Shown here: positions 1 to 7,793 of the stretch, one piece after another | How positions within the stretch are numbered: the stretch's first letter is position 1 | Layout: each line of letters starts with the position of its first letter | DNA from: Desulfovibrionaceae bacterium | Lineage (GTDB): Bacteria > Pseudomonadota > Gammaproteobacteria > Burkholderiales > Burkholderiaceae_C | Assembly (NCBI GenBank): GCA_009778355.1 | Contig: WRJY01000330.1 | Span: forward strand, 1 to 21,238 | Direction: 5' to 3' | DNA length: 21,238 nucleotides | The notes under the pieces: model-generated | Database searches by the model: none | Told to the model about the DNA's origin: nothing | What the model saw: only the letters and a program-made list of their open reading frames with translations | Program-made: the position numbers and the translations under genes

Positions 1-141
1 TATAACGACAAACCTTGCAAACCGTGCACTGGGAAAACTCTGAAATCTTCAACTGCGACAAGGAGTTGAGAGTTGTTCAGGGCGGACTATTGAAACGCGA
101 ATTGGAATGAATAGCCAGCCTGCGCTGTGGAACGCCCGGGG
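1..141. other. Window edge without a recognisable gene
   Basis: This stretch lies downstream of the glycosyltransferase stop codon. It is visibly less GC-rich than the rest of the window. I see no convincing reading frame and no terminator with a T-tract; only a weak 5-bp inverted repeat (CAACT/AGTTG) near position 52-69. It may be intergenic sequence before a gene outside the window. Confidence 0.4.
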
Positions 142-1113
142 CTACGAAAGACTTTCAGGCTCGCCGTCCAAATCAGCCGCCAGCGGCTCGGTCGGCACGT
201 GGCTCACGTCGTGGTGCAAAAAGGCAATCAGCAACTGGATGCCCACTAACACCGGCAGCGCCGCCAGCATCACCGTGCCGCTGGTGGCCGGTTCGCCCGT
301 CACCGCGCCATGCACCCAGCGGCTGAGGCCGAACGCCAGCCCCGCCGCGCACAGCAGCGCGCCGAACAGGCTGTAGACCGAACCCAGGTTGAAGTCGCGC
401 AGCAGGTACACGTACACATAGCGTTTGAAAAAGCGCCGCGCGTGCTTGAGCAGAAATTCCGGCAGCACGCGCGAAACCTTCAGGTTGGATTGCTCGTCGG
501 CGTACACCGCGTCCATCGGCACATCGTGTACTACCGCGCGGACGATGTTCAGGTGGTAGAGCATGTCGCTCTCAAAAAAATAGCGCCGCTCCAGCTTGTC
601 GAGCGGCAACCGGCGCAGCACCGCGGCATGGATGGCGGTGTAGCCGTTGGTCGGGTCCATGACCGGCCAGTAGCCGGTGCTGAGTTTGTTGATGAACGAC
701 AGCGCCGCGTTGCCGATGAGCCGCGCCAACGGCATCCCGCGCAGCGATTCGGGCCGGTAAAAGCGGTTGCCCTTGGCGTAGTCGGCCTTGCCCCGGACGA
801 TGGGGCGCACGAAGTGCCCAATCAGCGCCGGGTTCATCTGGCCGTCGCCATCGATCTTGACCACGATGTCCATGCCATCGGCCAGCGCGGCCTTGTAGGC
901 GGTGACGACGGCGCCGCCCACGCCCTGGTTGTCGGCGTGGCGCAGCACGCGCACGCGCGGATCGCGGCAGCGCTCTTCGATGAGCCCGCCGCTGCCATCG
1001 GGGCAGGCGTCATCGACGGCGTAGATCGCCTCCACCTCGGGGCCGATGGCCTCGATCACGCCCAGCACATGCCGGGTGACTTTGTAGCAGGGAATGGCAA
1101 CCGCGATGCGCAT
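142..1113 (-). CDS. GT2 family glycosyltransferase, polyprenyl-phosphate sugar synthase-like
   Basis: This 323-residue protein has a GT-A fold N-terminus starting AVAIPCYK. An early acidic pair sits in YAVDDA (residues 31-36), the nucleotide-sugar/metal-binding DxD is in KIDGDG (D88, D90), and DPTNGYTAI (153-161) matches the acceptor-side motif of dolichyl-phosphate mannose synthase/GtrB/ArnC relatives. Two hydrophobic segments (about 246-265 and 279-299) at the C-terminus fit a membrane-anchored enzyme acting at the cytoplasmic face. Known members of this class transfer a sugar from a nucleotide donor to undecaprenyl phosphate; the sugar here is unknown. The gene is the third of a minus-strand operon, 12 nt after an ArnE-like gene, which supports a lipid-linked sugar role. 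The start is the only sensible ATG, placed just before the conserved beta-1 strand. Confidence 0.85.
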   Translation of the reverse strand: MRIAVAIPCYKVTRHVLGVIEAIGPEVEAIYAVDDACPDGSGGLIEERCRDPRVRVLRHADNQGVGGAVVTAYKAALADGMDIVVKIDGDGQMNPALIGHFVRPIVRGKADYAKGNRFYRPESLRGMPLARLIGNAALSFINKLSTGYWPVMDPTNGYTAIHAAVLRRLPLDKLERRYFFESDMLYHLNIVRAVVHDVPMDAVYADEQSNLKVSRVLPEFLLKHARRFFKRYVYVYLLRDFNLGSVYSLFGALLCAAGLAFGLSRWVHGAVTGEPATSGTVMLAALPVLVGIQLLIAFLHHDVSHVPTEPLAADLDGEPESLS

Positions 1114-1125
1114 GGGTGCGAAGTA

Positions 1126-1485
1126 TCAACTACCGGAACCGGAACTCGAAGCCAGCGCCACGCCCGCCATGATGAGCAACCCGCCCGCCAGCGTGCGCCA
1201 GTGCAGCGGCTCGCCCAGAAACGCCCAGGCCAGCGCCGGCACGATAAGAAAGGCCAGGCCCGTGAACGGATAAGCCAGGTGCAGCGGCGCATGGCGCAGG
1301 ATCCAGATCCAGCTCAGCGTGGTCAGGCCGTAAAGGATCAACGAAGCGATGAGCCAGCCGTTGAGCAGCAACGCCGAAACCGACAGCGTGGCCGGCAAGG
1401 CGGCGGCGGCTTTCTTGAACAGCAGTTGTCCGATGGCGATGCAGAAAACGCACAGCACGGTAGCGAGGACGAATCGGGCGTTCAT
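1126..1485 (-). CDS. Small four-helix EamA/ArnE-like membrane protein, putative lipid-linked sugar flippase subunit
   Basis: This 119-residue protein is almost entirely hydrophobic, with four predicted membrane helices (about 4-22, 37-57, 65-90 and 96-113). Features shared with ArnE/ArnF and half-size EamA proteins are GQLLFKKA in helix 1, a central HLAYPF segment, and a LGEPLHWR loop before the last helix. ArnE/ArnF are proposed to move undecaprenyl-phosphate aminoarabinose across the inner membrane. The glutamate in helix 1 typical of EmrE-type drug pumps is not apparent, which argues against a multidrug SMR pump. The gene starts 3 nt after the upstream GT-C gene's stop and ends 12 nt before the GT2 gene, so the three are probably translated together. 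Only one such gene is present, so it might act as a homodimer; that is inference. Confidence 0.75.
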   Translation of the reverse strand: MNARFVLATVLCVFCIAIGQLLFKKAAAALPATLSVSALLLNGWLIASLILYGLTTLSWIWILRHAPLHLAYPFTGLAFLIVPALAWAFLGEPLHWRTLAGGLLIMAGVALASSSGSGS

Positions 1486-1488
1486 AGG

Positions 1489-3408
1489 TCAATGCGGTTT
1501 GACATGCTTTGTAAGTTCCATGGCGTAACGACTCAGGAAAAACGATGTCCGGCGCCACTGGACCACCGTGCCGGTCGGGCAATACAGCGCCGCACGCAAG
1601 CTACCGGTTTCGCGTGGACGCATTAGCCCATTGGCGTGCGTGAGCAGGCGATGGAATTGTCCATCGGTTTTCAGCGGCAGCAGCAAGAGGTGTCTGTCGG
1701 GTGGCTGCAAAATGCGGCCCTCTGAAGTTTGATAGGCGAATTCGGCATGGCTGCATTTTCCGCCGCCGTCATTGCGCAGCGCAATTTCGGTTTCCCATAA
1801 AGTATTGTCGGAATCAGCCTTGCCGATCCACTCCACGTCTTTCTCGACCAGGCCGACCATGAACACGGCCGGAGATTCGGTGATGACCCAAGTGCGTTCG
1901 CCCTGCCTGGACATGCCGCTGGCGCGCACGCGGGTTTCGTCGAACGTTTGGAAAACGGCGCCCAGAGGCCCGGTGAACCGCGGGTCGATGGAGGCATTTT
2001 CGGTTTTTCGCCCGATCTGATAAACCGCCAGCGTCAGCGCCGCGACCAGAGCAAACAGGATTACGGCACGCGAAACCGTTCTGCTTGCCGATGCCGCTGG
2101 CGCCCCCGACATCCAAGCCAGGCTGCACGCAGCCAATGGAATCAGCCAGGGATCGAGCAGGACAACGCTATAGCGCGCGTTATACAAAATGGGCAGCAAC
2201 TGGACGATGAGCAGCGCAAAAATACCGAGCAGCGTGGCCGCGAATGCCCAATGGCCGGGCGCTGGGCTGAACGTCCAGACTGGAGGAATGCCCGTAGAAT
2301 CCGCGCGCCCGGCAAACCGCCGCCAGCGCCACATCGCCCAGAAGCAGCCAACGGCCAGCGCCGACAACTCGAACAGCCGCAGCTTGCGCAGCATCAGCAT
2401 GCTGCCATCTCTGGCAATTTCGATCGGGTGATAGGCCAGCCACCACCACAATTTGCGGCCAAAGAACGCCGCCGCGTCCGCCGCGGGCATGGTTTGGAGC
2501 GACCACAATGCCGCTTGCCGGGTGACCCGGTCGCTGATCAGCGAGAGATGGTCGCTTTCATGGGCCGCCGGCCCAATCAAGCGGTGGATGTCGTAGTCGA
2601 ACCCCAAAAAATTCGGCTCCGTGCCTTGAAACAAGGGATGCACGCCCAAATACAGGCTGGCCCCCGCGCCGGTGCCCAGCCCCCACAAACCAAACGCCAA
2701 ACCATTCTTGACCACCAGCATGAGCGGAAGGATCAGACCTGCCCCCAGGCTGACGGCTATTCGCGCCACGGTCGCGCGCCACGCCCGCGCGTCGTGTTTC
2801 CGCGCCGTAGCCGCCAGCGCGCCCAGACAAACCAGCAAGGCCGCGGGAGCGATCAATTGCAGGATGGGCCTGGCCAGCAGGGTAATGCTCAACATGGCGG
2901 CGCCCTGAACCACCGCGCCTGACGTTCGATCCTTGCAAATCACCAGACGCGCGAGGGCATGAATCAGCCCGAATATGCCGAACAAAAAAATCGGCTCGGT
3001 CATCTCCGAGGGGAAATACCGGCACAGGTCGGAGTATGCCAGCAGCAGCATGGCCAGCGCGGCGGCGCGATACCCTCCCGCCAGATAGCTGGCGCGCCAC
3101 AGAAACCACGCGCAACCGGCCCACAGGCCCATGTTGGCAGCGCGAATCCAGTCTGGATTGGCGCCCCACAGGGCAGGCCAGAGATAGCCCAGGGGCACAA
3201 CCCGGTAGCTCGGCGGCGTCAGCAGAAAAGCCCAGCCCCGCGCAAGAAATTCGCGCGCTGCGGGCAGATAGACGTATTGAGGATCGAACAGAACGGGCGC
3301 GTCGAAATTCACGGCGATGAATCGCCACCCCGCCGCGCACGCCAGCGCTGGCCAAAACCAGGCGGCGGCGCGAAAACACACGAAACGCAAGACCGGGTGA
3401 TTTTTCAT
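1489..3408 (-). CDS. Polytopic membrane protein, probable GT-C type glycosyltransferase
   Basis: This 639-residue protein has many hydrophobic segments spread over roughly the first 460 residues and a more polar C-terminal part of about 170-180 residues. After the first membrane segment comes an acidic periplasmic loop (NFDAPVLFDPQYVYLP, residues 34-49), and later SEMTEPIF (134-141); both recall the ArnT/PMT/GT39 superfamily, where the first-loop acidic residue is catalytic. GT-C enzymes use polyprenyl-phosphate sugars as donors at the periplasmic face. The two downstream genes look like a donor synthase and a flippase, which fits this role. I do not recognise a precise family, and the acceptor is unknown. 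The ATG at 3408 has no strong Shine-Dalgarno and lies only 22 nt after the stop of a decayed Bug gene, so any promoter probably lies within that remnant. Confidence 0.65.
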   Translation of the reverse strand: MKNHPVLRFVCFRAAAWFWPALACAAGWRFIAVNFDAPVLFDPQYVYLPAAREFLARGWAFLLTPPSYRVVPLGYLWPALWGANPDWIRAANMGLWAGCAWFLWRASYLAGGYRAAALAMLLLAYSDLCRYFPSEMTEPIFLFGIFGLIHALARLVICKDRTSGAVVQGAAMLSITLLARPILQLIAPAALLVCLGALAATARKHDARAWRATVARIAVSLGAGLILPLMLVVKNGLAFGLWGLGTGAGASLYLGVHPLFQGTEPNFLGFDYDIHRLIGPAAHESDHLSLISDRVTRQAALWSLQTMPAADAAAFFGRKLWWWLAYHPIEIARDGSMLMLRKLRLFELSALAVGCFWAMWRWRRFAGRADSTGIPPVWTFSPAPGHWAFAATLLGIFALLIVQLLPILYNARYSVVLLDPWLIPLAACSLAWMSGAPAASASRTVSRAVILFALVAALTLAVYQIGRKTENASIDPRFTGPLGAVFQTFDETRVRASGMSRQGERTWVITESPAVFMVGLVEKDVEWIGKADSDNTLWETEIALRNDGGGKCSHAEFAYQTSEGRILQPPDRHLLLLPLKTDGQFHRLLTHANGLMRPRETGSLRAALYCPTGTVVQWRRTSFFLSRYAMELTKHVKPH

Positions 3409-3430
3409 CGCTGGCCGTTTTCAGTTCAAT

Positions 3431-3750
3431 TTACCGAGTCTGAAAGCCGCTGTCGCGGATGATTTTTTCCCAGATCCGGGTTGAAGCGCAGCTTGCCGTT
3501 TTTTTGATACTGGACGAGGTCGGGTGCCGACGCGATGGCGGCAATCTGGCCGCCGGTACCGGCGCGGTTTTCCACCACGATGTTTGCGCCCAGCTCACCG
3601 TTGCGCTTGGCGGCCAGGGCACGCCCGATGGCGTCCGAACTGGCGCCGGGCGAGAATCCCACGAGCAGCCGGATCGGCGCATTGCGGAGCTGCGCCCGCG
3701 CCAGACCGCAGGCGGCCAGCGGGCCGCGACGCTGGAGCCAGTCAACGGAA
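3431..3750 (-). pseudogene. Decayed Bug/TctC-type tripartite tricarboxylate transporter substrate-binding protein
   Basis: About 105 codons remain of a family usually near 320. Read on the minus strand, one frame gives a damaged signal peptide (LQRRGPLAACGLARAQ), then the family's first mature strand and ligand loop (APIRLLVGFSPGASSDAIGR) and ENRAGTGGQIA. It then jumps to DLVQYQKNGKLRF, which belongs well downstream in intact relatives. A second jump changes frame and reaches a typical Bug C-terminus, WEKIIRDSGFQTR, with a TAA stop at 3431-3433. Two internal deletions, the second with a frame change, therefore explain the structure. No intact start codon is seen ahead of the signal peptide. 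The remnant fills most of the 416-nt gap between pckG and the GT-C gene. It cannot make a working binding protein. Confidence 0.85.
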
Positions 3751-3781
3751 TCGATGGGGTGCGCGGACGGCATGTGGGCAA

Positions 3782-3803
3782 CTCCCGCAAAAATTTTTCG
3801 GAG
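3782..3803 (-). terminator. Imperfect palindrome downstream of pckG, possible terminator
   Basis: An inverted repeat 21 nt past the pckG stop has CTCC and GGAG arms around a perfect AAAAATTTTT core, with two single-base bulges. As RNA it could form a hairpin ending pckG transcripts. It lacks the usual GC stem followed by a T-run, so this is tentative. Confidence 0.35.
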
Positions 3804-3824
3804 CTGGGGCACGCGGCGCGACGG

Positions 3825-5699
3825 TCATTCCCGCATTCGTTGCTGCATGGCGGCCCTGGTTTTGGTCAGCGCCGCCGGCAGGCCTTGGGCCAACTGGGCG
3901 AACAGTTCGTCGTGCAGGTGCAGTTCCTGCGCCCAGGCGGCGGTGTCGATGCTGGTGACGGTGGCGAACTGCTCGGGGGTGAAGGCCAGGCCCGTCCAGT
4001 TGATTTCACTGTATTGCGGCGTGATGCCGAATATGGTCTGCTGGCCTTCGGCGCGGCCTTCGATGCGGTCGATGATCCACTTGAGCACGCGCATGTTTTC
4101 GCCGTAGCCGGGCCAGACGAATTTGCCGCCCGCGTCCTTGCGGAACCAGTTGACGCAGTAGATGGGGGGCAGTTGGGCGCCGCCGTCCGCAAGCCGCTGG
4201 CCAAGCTTGAGCCAGTGGCCGAAGTAATCGGCCATGTTGTAGCCGCAAAAGGGCAGCATGGCAAAGGGGTCGCGCCGCACCACGCCTTGGGCACCGAAGG
4301 CGGCGGCGGTGGTTTCGCTGCCCATGGTGGCGGCCATGTACACGCCTTCGGTCCAGTCGCGCGCCTCGGTGACCAGCGGCACGGTGGTGGAGCGGCGGCC
4401 GCCGAAAATGAAGGCGTCGATGGGCACGCCCGCCGGGTCGTCCCAGGCGGCATCCAGCGCCGGGTTGTTGGTGGCGGCGACCGTGAAGCGCGCGTTGGGG
4501 TGCGCGGCCTTGCGGCCAGCCTGGCCGTCGGCGGGCGTCCAGTCCTTGCCTTGCCAGTCGATCAGGTGCGCGGGCAATTGGCCGCCGTGGTCTTTTTCCA
4601 TGCCTTCCCACCAAACGTCGCCGTCGTCGGTAAGGGCGACGTTGGTGAAGATGACGTTCTCATGCAGGCTGGCCATGCAGTTGGGGTTGGTGAGCAGGTT
4701 GGTGCCGGGGGCGACGCCGAAGTAGCCCGCCTCGGGGTTGATGGCGTACAGGCGGCCATCGGCGCGGGGCTTGATCCAGGCGATGTCGTCGCCGATGGTG
4801 CTGACCCGCCAGCCCTCGAAGCCCTTGGGCGGCACCAGCATCGAGAAGTTGGTCTTGCCGCAGGCGCTGGGGAAGGCGGCGGCGACGTGGTATTTTTTGC
4901 CTTCGGGGCTGCTCACGCCCAGGATCAGCATGTGCTCGGCCAGCCAGCCCTGCGCGCGCCCCATGCTGGAGGCGATGCGCAGCGCCAGGCACTTTTTGCC
5001 CAGCAGCGCGTTGCCTCCGTAGCCGGAGCCGTAGGACCAGATTTCGCGCGTTTCGGGATAATGAACGATGTACTTGACGGCGGGGTTGCAGGGCCAGGCG
5101 GTCTGGTCTTTTTCGCCCGCTTGCAGGGGCGCGCCGACGGTGTGCACGCAGGGCACGAATTCGCCGTTTTCGCCCAGTGCCTGGATCGCGCCCTTGCCCA
5201 TGCGCGTCATCAGTTTCATGTTGACGGCGACGTAGGCGCTGTCGGTCAACTCGACGCCCATGTGCGCGATGGGGCTGCCCAGCGGCCCCATGCTGAAGGG
5301 GATGACGTACATGGTACGCCCGCTCATGCAGCCGTCGAACAGCGGCTGGAGCCTGGCGCGCATTTCGGCTGGCGGCGTCCAGTTGTTGGTGGGGCCCGCG
5401 TCTTCCTGGCGTTCCGAGCAGATGAAGGTGCGGTCTTCCACGCGCGCCACGTCCGACGGGTCGGAGCAGGCCAGAAACGAGCCGGGGCGCTTGGCCGGGT
5501 TGAGCCTTTTGAAGGTGCCGGCATCGACCAGTTGCTGGCACAGGCGGTCGTACTCGTTCTGGCTGCCGTCGCACCAGTGCACCCGCTCGGGCTTGCACAA
5601 GGCGGCCATGTCGCCGACCCAGGCGATCAGCCTGGCATTGCGCACATAGTCGGGGACGTTCAAATCCTTGATCATCCCGGGGGTGAAGGGGGCGTTCAT
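3825..5699 (-). CDS. pckG: Phosphoenolpyruvate carboxykinase (GTP)
   Basis: This 624-residue cytoplasmic enzyme (EC 4.1.1.32) interconverts oxaloacetate plus GTP with PEP plus CO2 and GDP, the entry step of gluconeogenesis from organic acids. GTP-class hallmarks are clear. The P-loop FPSACGKTNF (276-285) carries the mobile-loop cysteine C280 and lysine K282. GSGYGGNALLGKK (224-236) and H256 in AEHMLIL are the expected Mn-site region, and the kinase-2 motif TIGDDIAWIK (301-310) follows. The length is normal for the family. The ATG is preceded by AGGAG 9 nt upstream, which fixes the start. It is separated from the methyltransferase upstream by 147 nt holding overlapping hairpins, so it may be transcribed alone. 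A role in feeding acetyl-CoA and TCA-derived carbon to sugars fits the neighbouring acyl-CoA operon, but physical linkage does not prove co-regulation. Confidence 0.97.
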   Translation of the reverse strand: MNAPFTPGMIKDLNVPDYVRNARLIAWVGDMAALCKPERVHWCDGSQNEYDRLCQQLVDAGTFKRLNPAKRPGSFLACSDPSDVARVEDRTFICSERQEDAGPTNNWTPPAEMRARLQPLFDGCMSGRTMYVIPFSMGPLGSPIAHMGVELTDSAYVAVNMKLMTRMGKGAIQALGENGEFVPCVHTVGAPLQAGEKDQTAWPCNPAVKYIVHYPETREIWSYGSGYGGNALLGKKCLALRIASSMGRAQGWLAEHMLILGVSSPEGKKYHVAAAFPSACGKTNFSMLVPPKGFEGWRVSTIGDDIAWIKPRADGRLYAINPEAGYFGVAPGTNLLTNPNCMASLHENVIFTNVALTDDGDVWWEGMEKDHGGQLPAHLIDWQGKDWTPADGQAGRKAAHPNARFTVAATNNPALDAAWDDPAGVPIDAFIFGGRRSTTVPLVTEARDWTEGVYMAATMGSETTAAAFGAQGVVRRDPFAMLPFCGYNMADYFGHWLKLGQRLADGGAQLPPIYCVNWFRKDAGGKFVWPGYGENMRVLKWIIDRIEGRAEGQQTIFGITPQYSEINWTGLAFTPEQFATVTSIDTAAWAQELHLHDELFAQLAQGLPAALTKTRAAMQQRMRE

Positions 5700-5729
5700 C
5701 GGCAGGGCTCCTATCTGGAAAGTTGAAAT

Positions 5730-5768
5730 CGGTTTTCCGAAAACCGCTCAGGGCGGTTTTGGGAAAAC
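5730..5768 (-). promoter_or_regulatory. Overlapping alternative hairpins in the pckG leader
   Basis: Three inverted repeats share arms. CGGTTTT/AAAACCG (5730-5746) has a 3-nt loop. AAAACCGC/GCGGTTTT (5740-5760) is a perfect 8-bp stem with a 5-nt loop. GTTTT/AAAAC (5756-5768) has a 3-nt loop. The middle arms can pair with only one partner at a time, so the foldings are mutually exclusive. They lie 31-69 nt upstream of the pckG ATG and 79-117 nt past the methyltransferase stop. They could terminate the methyltransferase transcript, attenuate pckG, or form a DNA operator. No known riboswitch or leader peptide is recognised. Confidence 0.55.
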
Positions 5769-5846
5769 AGACTTCCAGGCGGCGCGGGGGATTGCGTGAC
5801 TCGTAATATCGCGGACGCGGCGCGCCGACGCGAAACATTTGTAATT

Positions 5847-6758
5847 TTAGCTGCCGGGGGGCGTGTCGACAGCACGCAGCGCCAGTGCCATGATGTCTCC
5901 CGGCAGCGCCCGCAGCATTGCCGCCAGCGGCAGCAGCGCCAGCCAGATCAGCACGCTCGATGCCGTCTTGCCAGGGCGCGCGTAGGCGATGCGTGCGTAC
6001 AAACCCCGGTAGCGCAGACTGTCCAGCCGCTGGCGCCGGATGACATCCAGGCCTTGCGCCGCCGCCAGGCGCGCCAGGTTATCCGGGTCGAAGTAATGCA
6101 GATGCGGAGAGGGTAGCCCGACTTGCCACAGCCGCTCGAACGGTCCACGCAGGCCCATGCGCCGCAGCGCGCATGCAACGCGGTACAGCGCGCCGCGCGC
6201 ATTGGGCAGCGTCACCACGACCAAGCCGCCCGGCAGCAGGTGTGCGCGGGCAGCGCCCAGCATCGCGCCGGGAGCGCTCAGATGTTCCAGCGAATCGTTG
6301 AAGACGATGGCGTCGAACCGTTCTTGCGGCACCAAGGCAGCCGGGAAAAAGCCTGCCCGCAACGTTGTGCCGTTTTCTTGTGCGATGGCACGCGCCGCCG
6401 CGTCCGGCTCGATACCAGCGACGTCGAATCGCATCTGCGGCCACTGGCGCGCCAGCCGCACGAACCAGCCTTGGCCCGCGCCTACATCCAGCAGGCGCGG
6501 CCGGACGTCCGGCGCGCAGGGCGGCAAATCCTGTGCGATCCAGCCCAGCAGTCGGCGGAAGTTGGCCTCGCGTAAGCCGCGCAGCGCCTGGGCGCGGGCG
6601 GTTTCGTCGATTCGCGCTTGCGCGGCGGCGTCATTGATGACCGGCTGCAGCGCGGCGCTTTCGTAGCCGCAGATCCGGCAGCGCCGGTGCCAGTCGGCCA
6701 AACCCGGCGTAAGCGCCGCGTTACAGCACGGGCAGCGGGTTTGCGTGGGGTCATTCAT
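5847..6758 (-). CDS. Class I SAM-dependent methyltransferase with N-terminal zinc ribbon
   Basis: This 303-residue protein opens with two cysteine pairs, C9/C12 and C27/C30, forming a likely zinc ribbon. A methyltransferase core follows: motif I LLDVGAGQGWF (89-99), acidic GIEPD (115-119), FNDSLEHL (153-160) and a later LLPGGLVVVTLPN strand-loop. This layout is common in methyltransferases beside cell-surface polysaccharide genes. The C-terminus has a hydrophobic stretch (about 267-293) that may bind the membrane. The frame is open for over 160 codons further upstream, but the ATG at 6758 directly precedes the cysteine pairs and the upstream part has no family-like sequence. The Shine-Dalgarno is weak. 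The gene diverges from the cytochrome gene. The substrate cannot be inferred. Confidence 0.8.
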   Translation of the reverse strand: MNDPTQTRCPCCNAALTPGLADWHRRCRICGYESAALQPVINDAAAQARIDETARAQALRGLREANFRRLLGWIAQDLPPCAPDVRPRLLDVGAGQGWFVRLARQWPQMRFDVAGIEPDAAARAIAQENGTTLRAGFFPAALVPQERFDAIVFNDSLEHLSAPGAMLGAARAHLLPGGLVVVTLPNARGALYRVACALRRMGLRGPFERLWQVGLPSPHLHYFDPDNLARLAAAQGLDVIRRQRLDSLRYRGLYARIAYARPGKTASSVLIWLALLPLAAMLRALPGDIMALALRAVDTPPGS

Positions 6759-7023
6759 GTTTTGCCGATGATCTGGAAACGATTCCAAAGTGACGCCAAA
6801 TAAGTTTCTGCGAATGGGCGCGCCTTGTTTCGGAATGGACTGCAAGGCGCAGCGGTGCCCTATGGTATCGCGAGGATTTGCAACGCCGCAGACCGCCCGA
6901 AAAAGGATACTCACACCGCTGTGAATTGAACGAGCCCGTCCGCCAGTCTCACAACTTTGTTCAGCCAGCGCGGATCGGAGCGCGGCGCGCAGCGCGCCTT
7001 TGTCCCCGACAATCGGCCATTCC
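6759..7023. promoter_or_regulatory. Divergent intergenic region between methyltransferase and cytochrome genes
   Basis: The 265 nt between the two divergent starts must carry both promoters. I found no good sigma-70 hexamer pair. An 8-bp inverted repeat, GCGCCTTG at 6820-6827 and CAAGGCGC at 6843-6850 with a 15-nt spacer, is the clearest structure and could be an operator or a hairpin in the methyltransferase leader. Frames that run through the region look like non-coding shadows. Confidence 0.35.
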
Positions 7024-7788
7024 ATGATCCTGAAAACACTTTTCACCCTTGCGCGGGCCGCTGCCGCGGTTTGCGCGCTGCTGGCCGTGGCCGCTTGCGA
7101 CCCGGCAACCCCCCGGCTTGGGCCGCCCGACACCGCCTTGCCGGCGGGCGAGGCCGGGCAGCTCGTGCGCCAGGGCCGCTTGCTGGCGGCCAATTCCGGG
7201 CCGCTGCTGATCGAGCGCGGCGGTAACGGCCTGCGCTGCGGCAGTTGCCACCTGAACGCGGGCACCTTGCCCTACGCCGGGGCTTGGGTGCAATTGCACG
7301 CCGATGACGCGCTGGCGGCACGCATCAACCGCTGCCTGGTCGAGTCGATGAACGGGCAGCCGCTGGCCCTCGATGCACCCGGTATGCGCGCGCTGCTGGC
7401 CTACATCGGCTGGCTTTCGACGCCCGCGCCTCAGGGCGCCGCCGAACCGGCGGCGGGCGCTCGCGGCTTCGGCGCCGTCGATGCGGCGCTGACGCCCGAC
7501 CGCGCGCGCGGCGCGGCGCTCTACGCCGACCGCTGCGACCACTGCCATGGCAGCCAGGGCGAAGGCACGCGCAAGCAAGACGGCAGCGGCTTCAAGTACC
7601 CGCCGCTGTGGGGCAGCGAGGCTTTCAGCGCCGCATCGGAAATGACGCAACTGCCGATTGCCGCGGCTTTCGTGAAGAACAACATGCCGCGCACCCGCGC
7701 CCACCCGCTGTCGGCGCAAGAGGCGGTGGACGTGGCGGCCTACCTCATCGCCCAGCCGCGTCCCGGCGCGGCGGCGGGCGGCTCATGA
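7024..7788 (+). CDS. tsdA: TsdA-like dihaem cytochrome c lipoprotein, putative thiosulfate dehydrogenase
   Basis: This 254-residue protein has a lipoprotein signal (VAAC, lipid cysteine C25). Haem site 1 is CGSCH (72-76) within CGSCHLNAGTLPYAG; haem site 2 is CDHCH (171-175). The segment INRCLVESMNG (101-111) matches the TsdA region that provides the unusual cysteine axial ligand to haem 1 (C104 here). FVKNNMPR (216-223) supplies the Lys/Met region near haem 2. TsdA (EC 1.8.2.2) joins two thiosulfates into tetrathionate in the periplasm, giving electrons to cytochromes; some members favour the reverse reaction. ATG 7024 is chosen because it directly precedes the signal peptide; a TTG eight codons upstream is possible. 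No strong Shine-Dalgarno and no tsdB partner are seen. It is the only plus-strand gene in the window. The activity is inferred from motifs. Confidence 0.8.
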   Translation: MILKTLFTLARAAAAVCALLAVAACDPATPRLGPPDTALPAGEAGQLVRQGRLLAANSGPLLIERGGNGLRCGSCHLNAGTLPYAGAWVQLHADDALAARINRCLVESMNGQPLALDAPGMRALLAYIGWLSTPAPQGAAEPAAGARGFGAVDAALTPDRARGAALYADRCDHCHGSQGEGTRKQDGSGFKYPPLWGSEAFSAASEMTQLPIAAAFVKNNMPRTRAHPLSAQEAVDVAAYLIAQPRPGAAAGGS

Positions 7789-7793
7789 CGGCA

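Noticed and set aside
310..1626. 438-codon plus-strand open frame
   Set aside because: It is antisense to the GT2 and ArnE-like genes; low-complexity Arg/Gln/His content.
3459..5726. 755-codon plus-strand open frame
   Set aside because: It is antisense to pckG, whose motifs are unmistakable. Its composition (Gly, Val, Ala, His, Gln-rich, no domain) is that of a high-GC mirror frame.
5847..7265. 472-residue version of the methyltransferase
   Set aside because: The extra N-terminal residues cover the divergent intergenic region and overlap the cytochrome gene on the other strand; the zinc ribbon begins right after ATG 6758.
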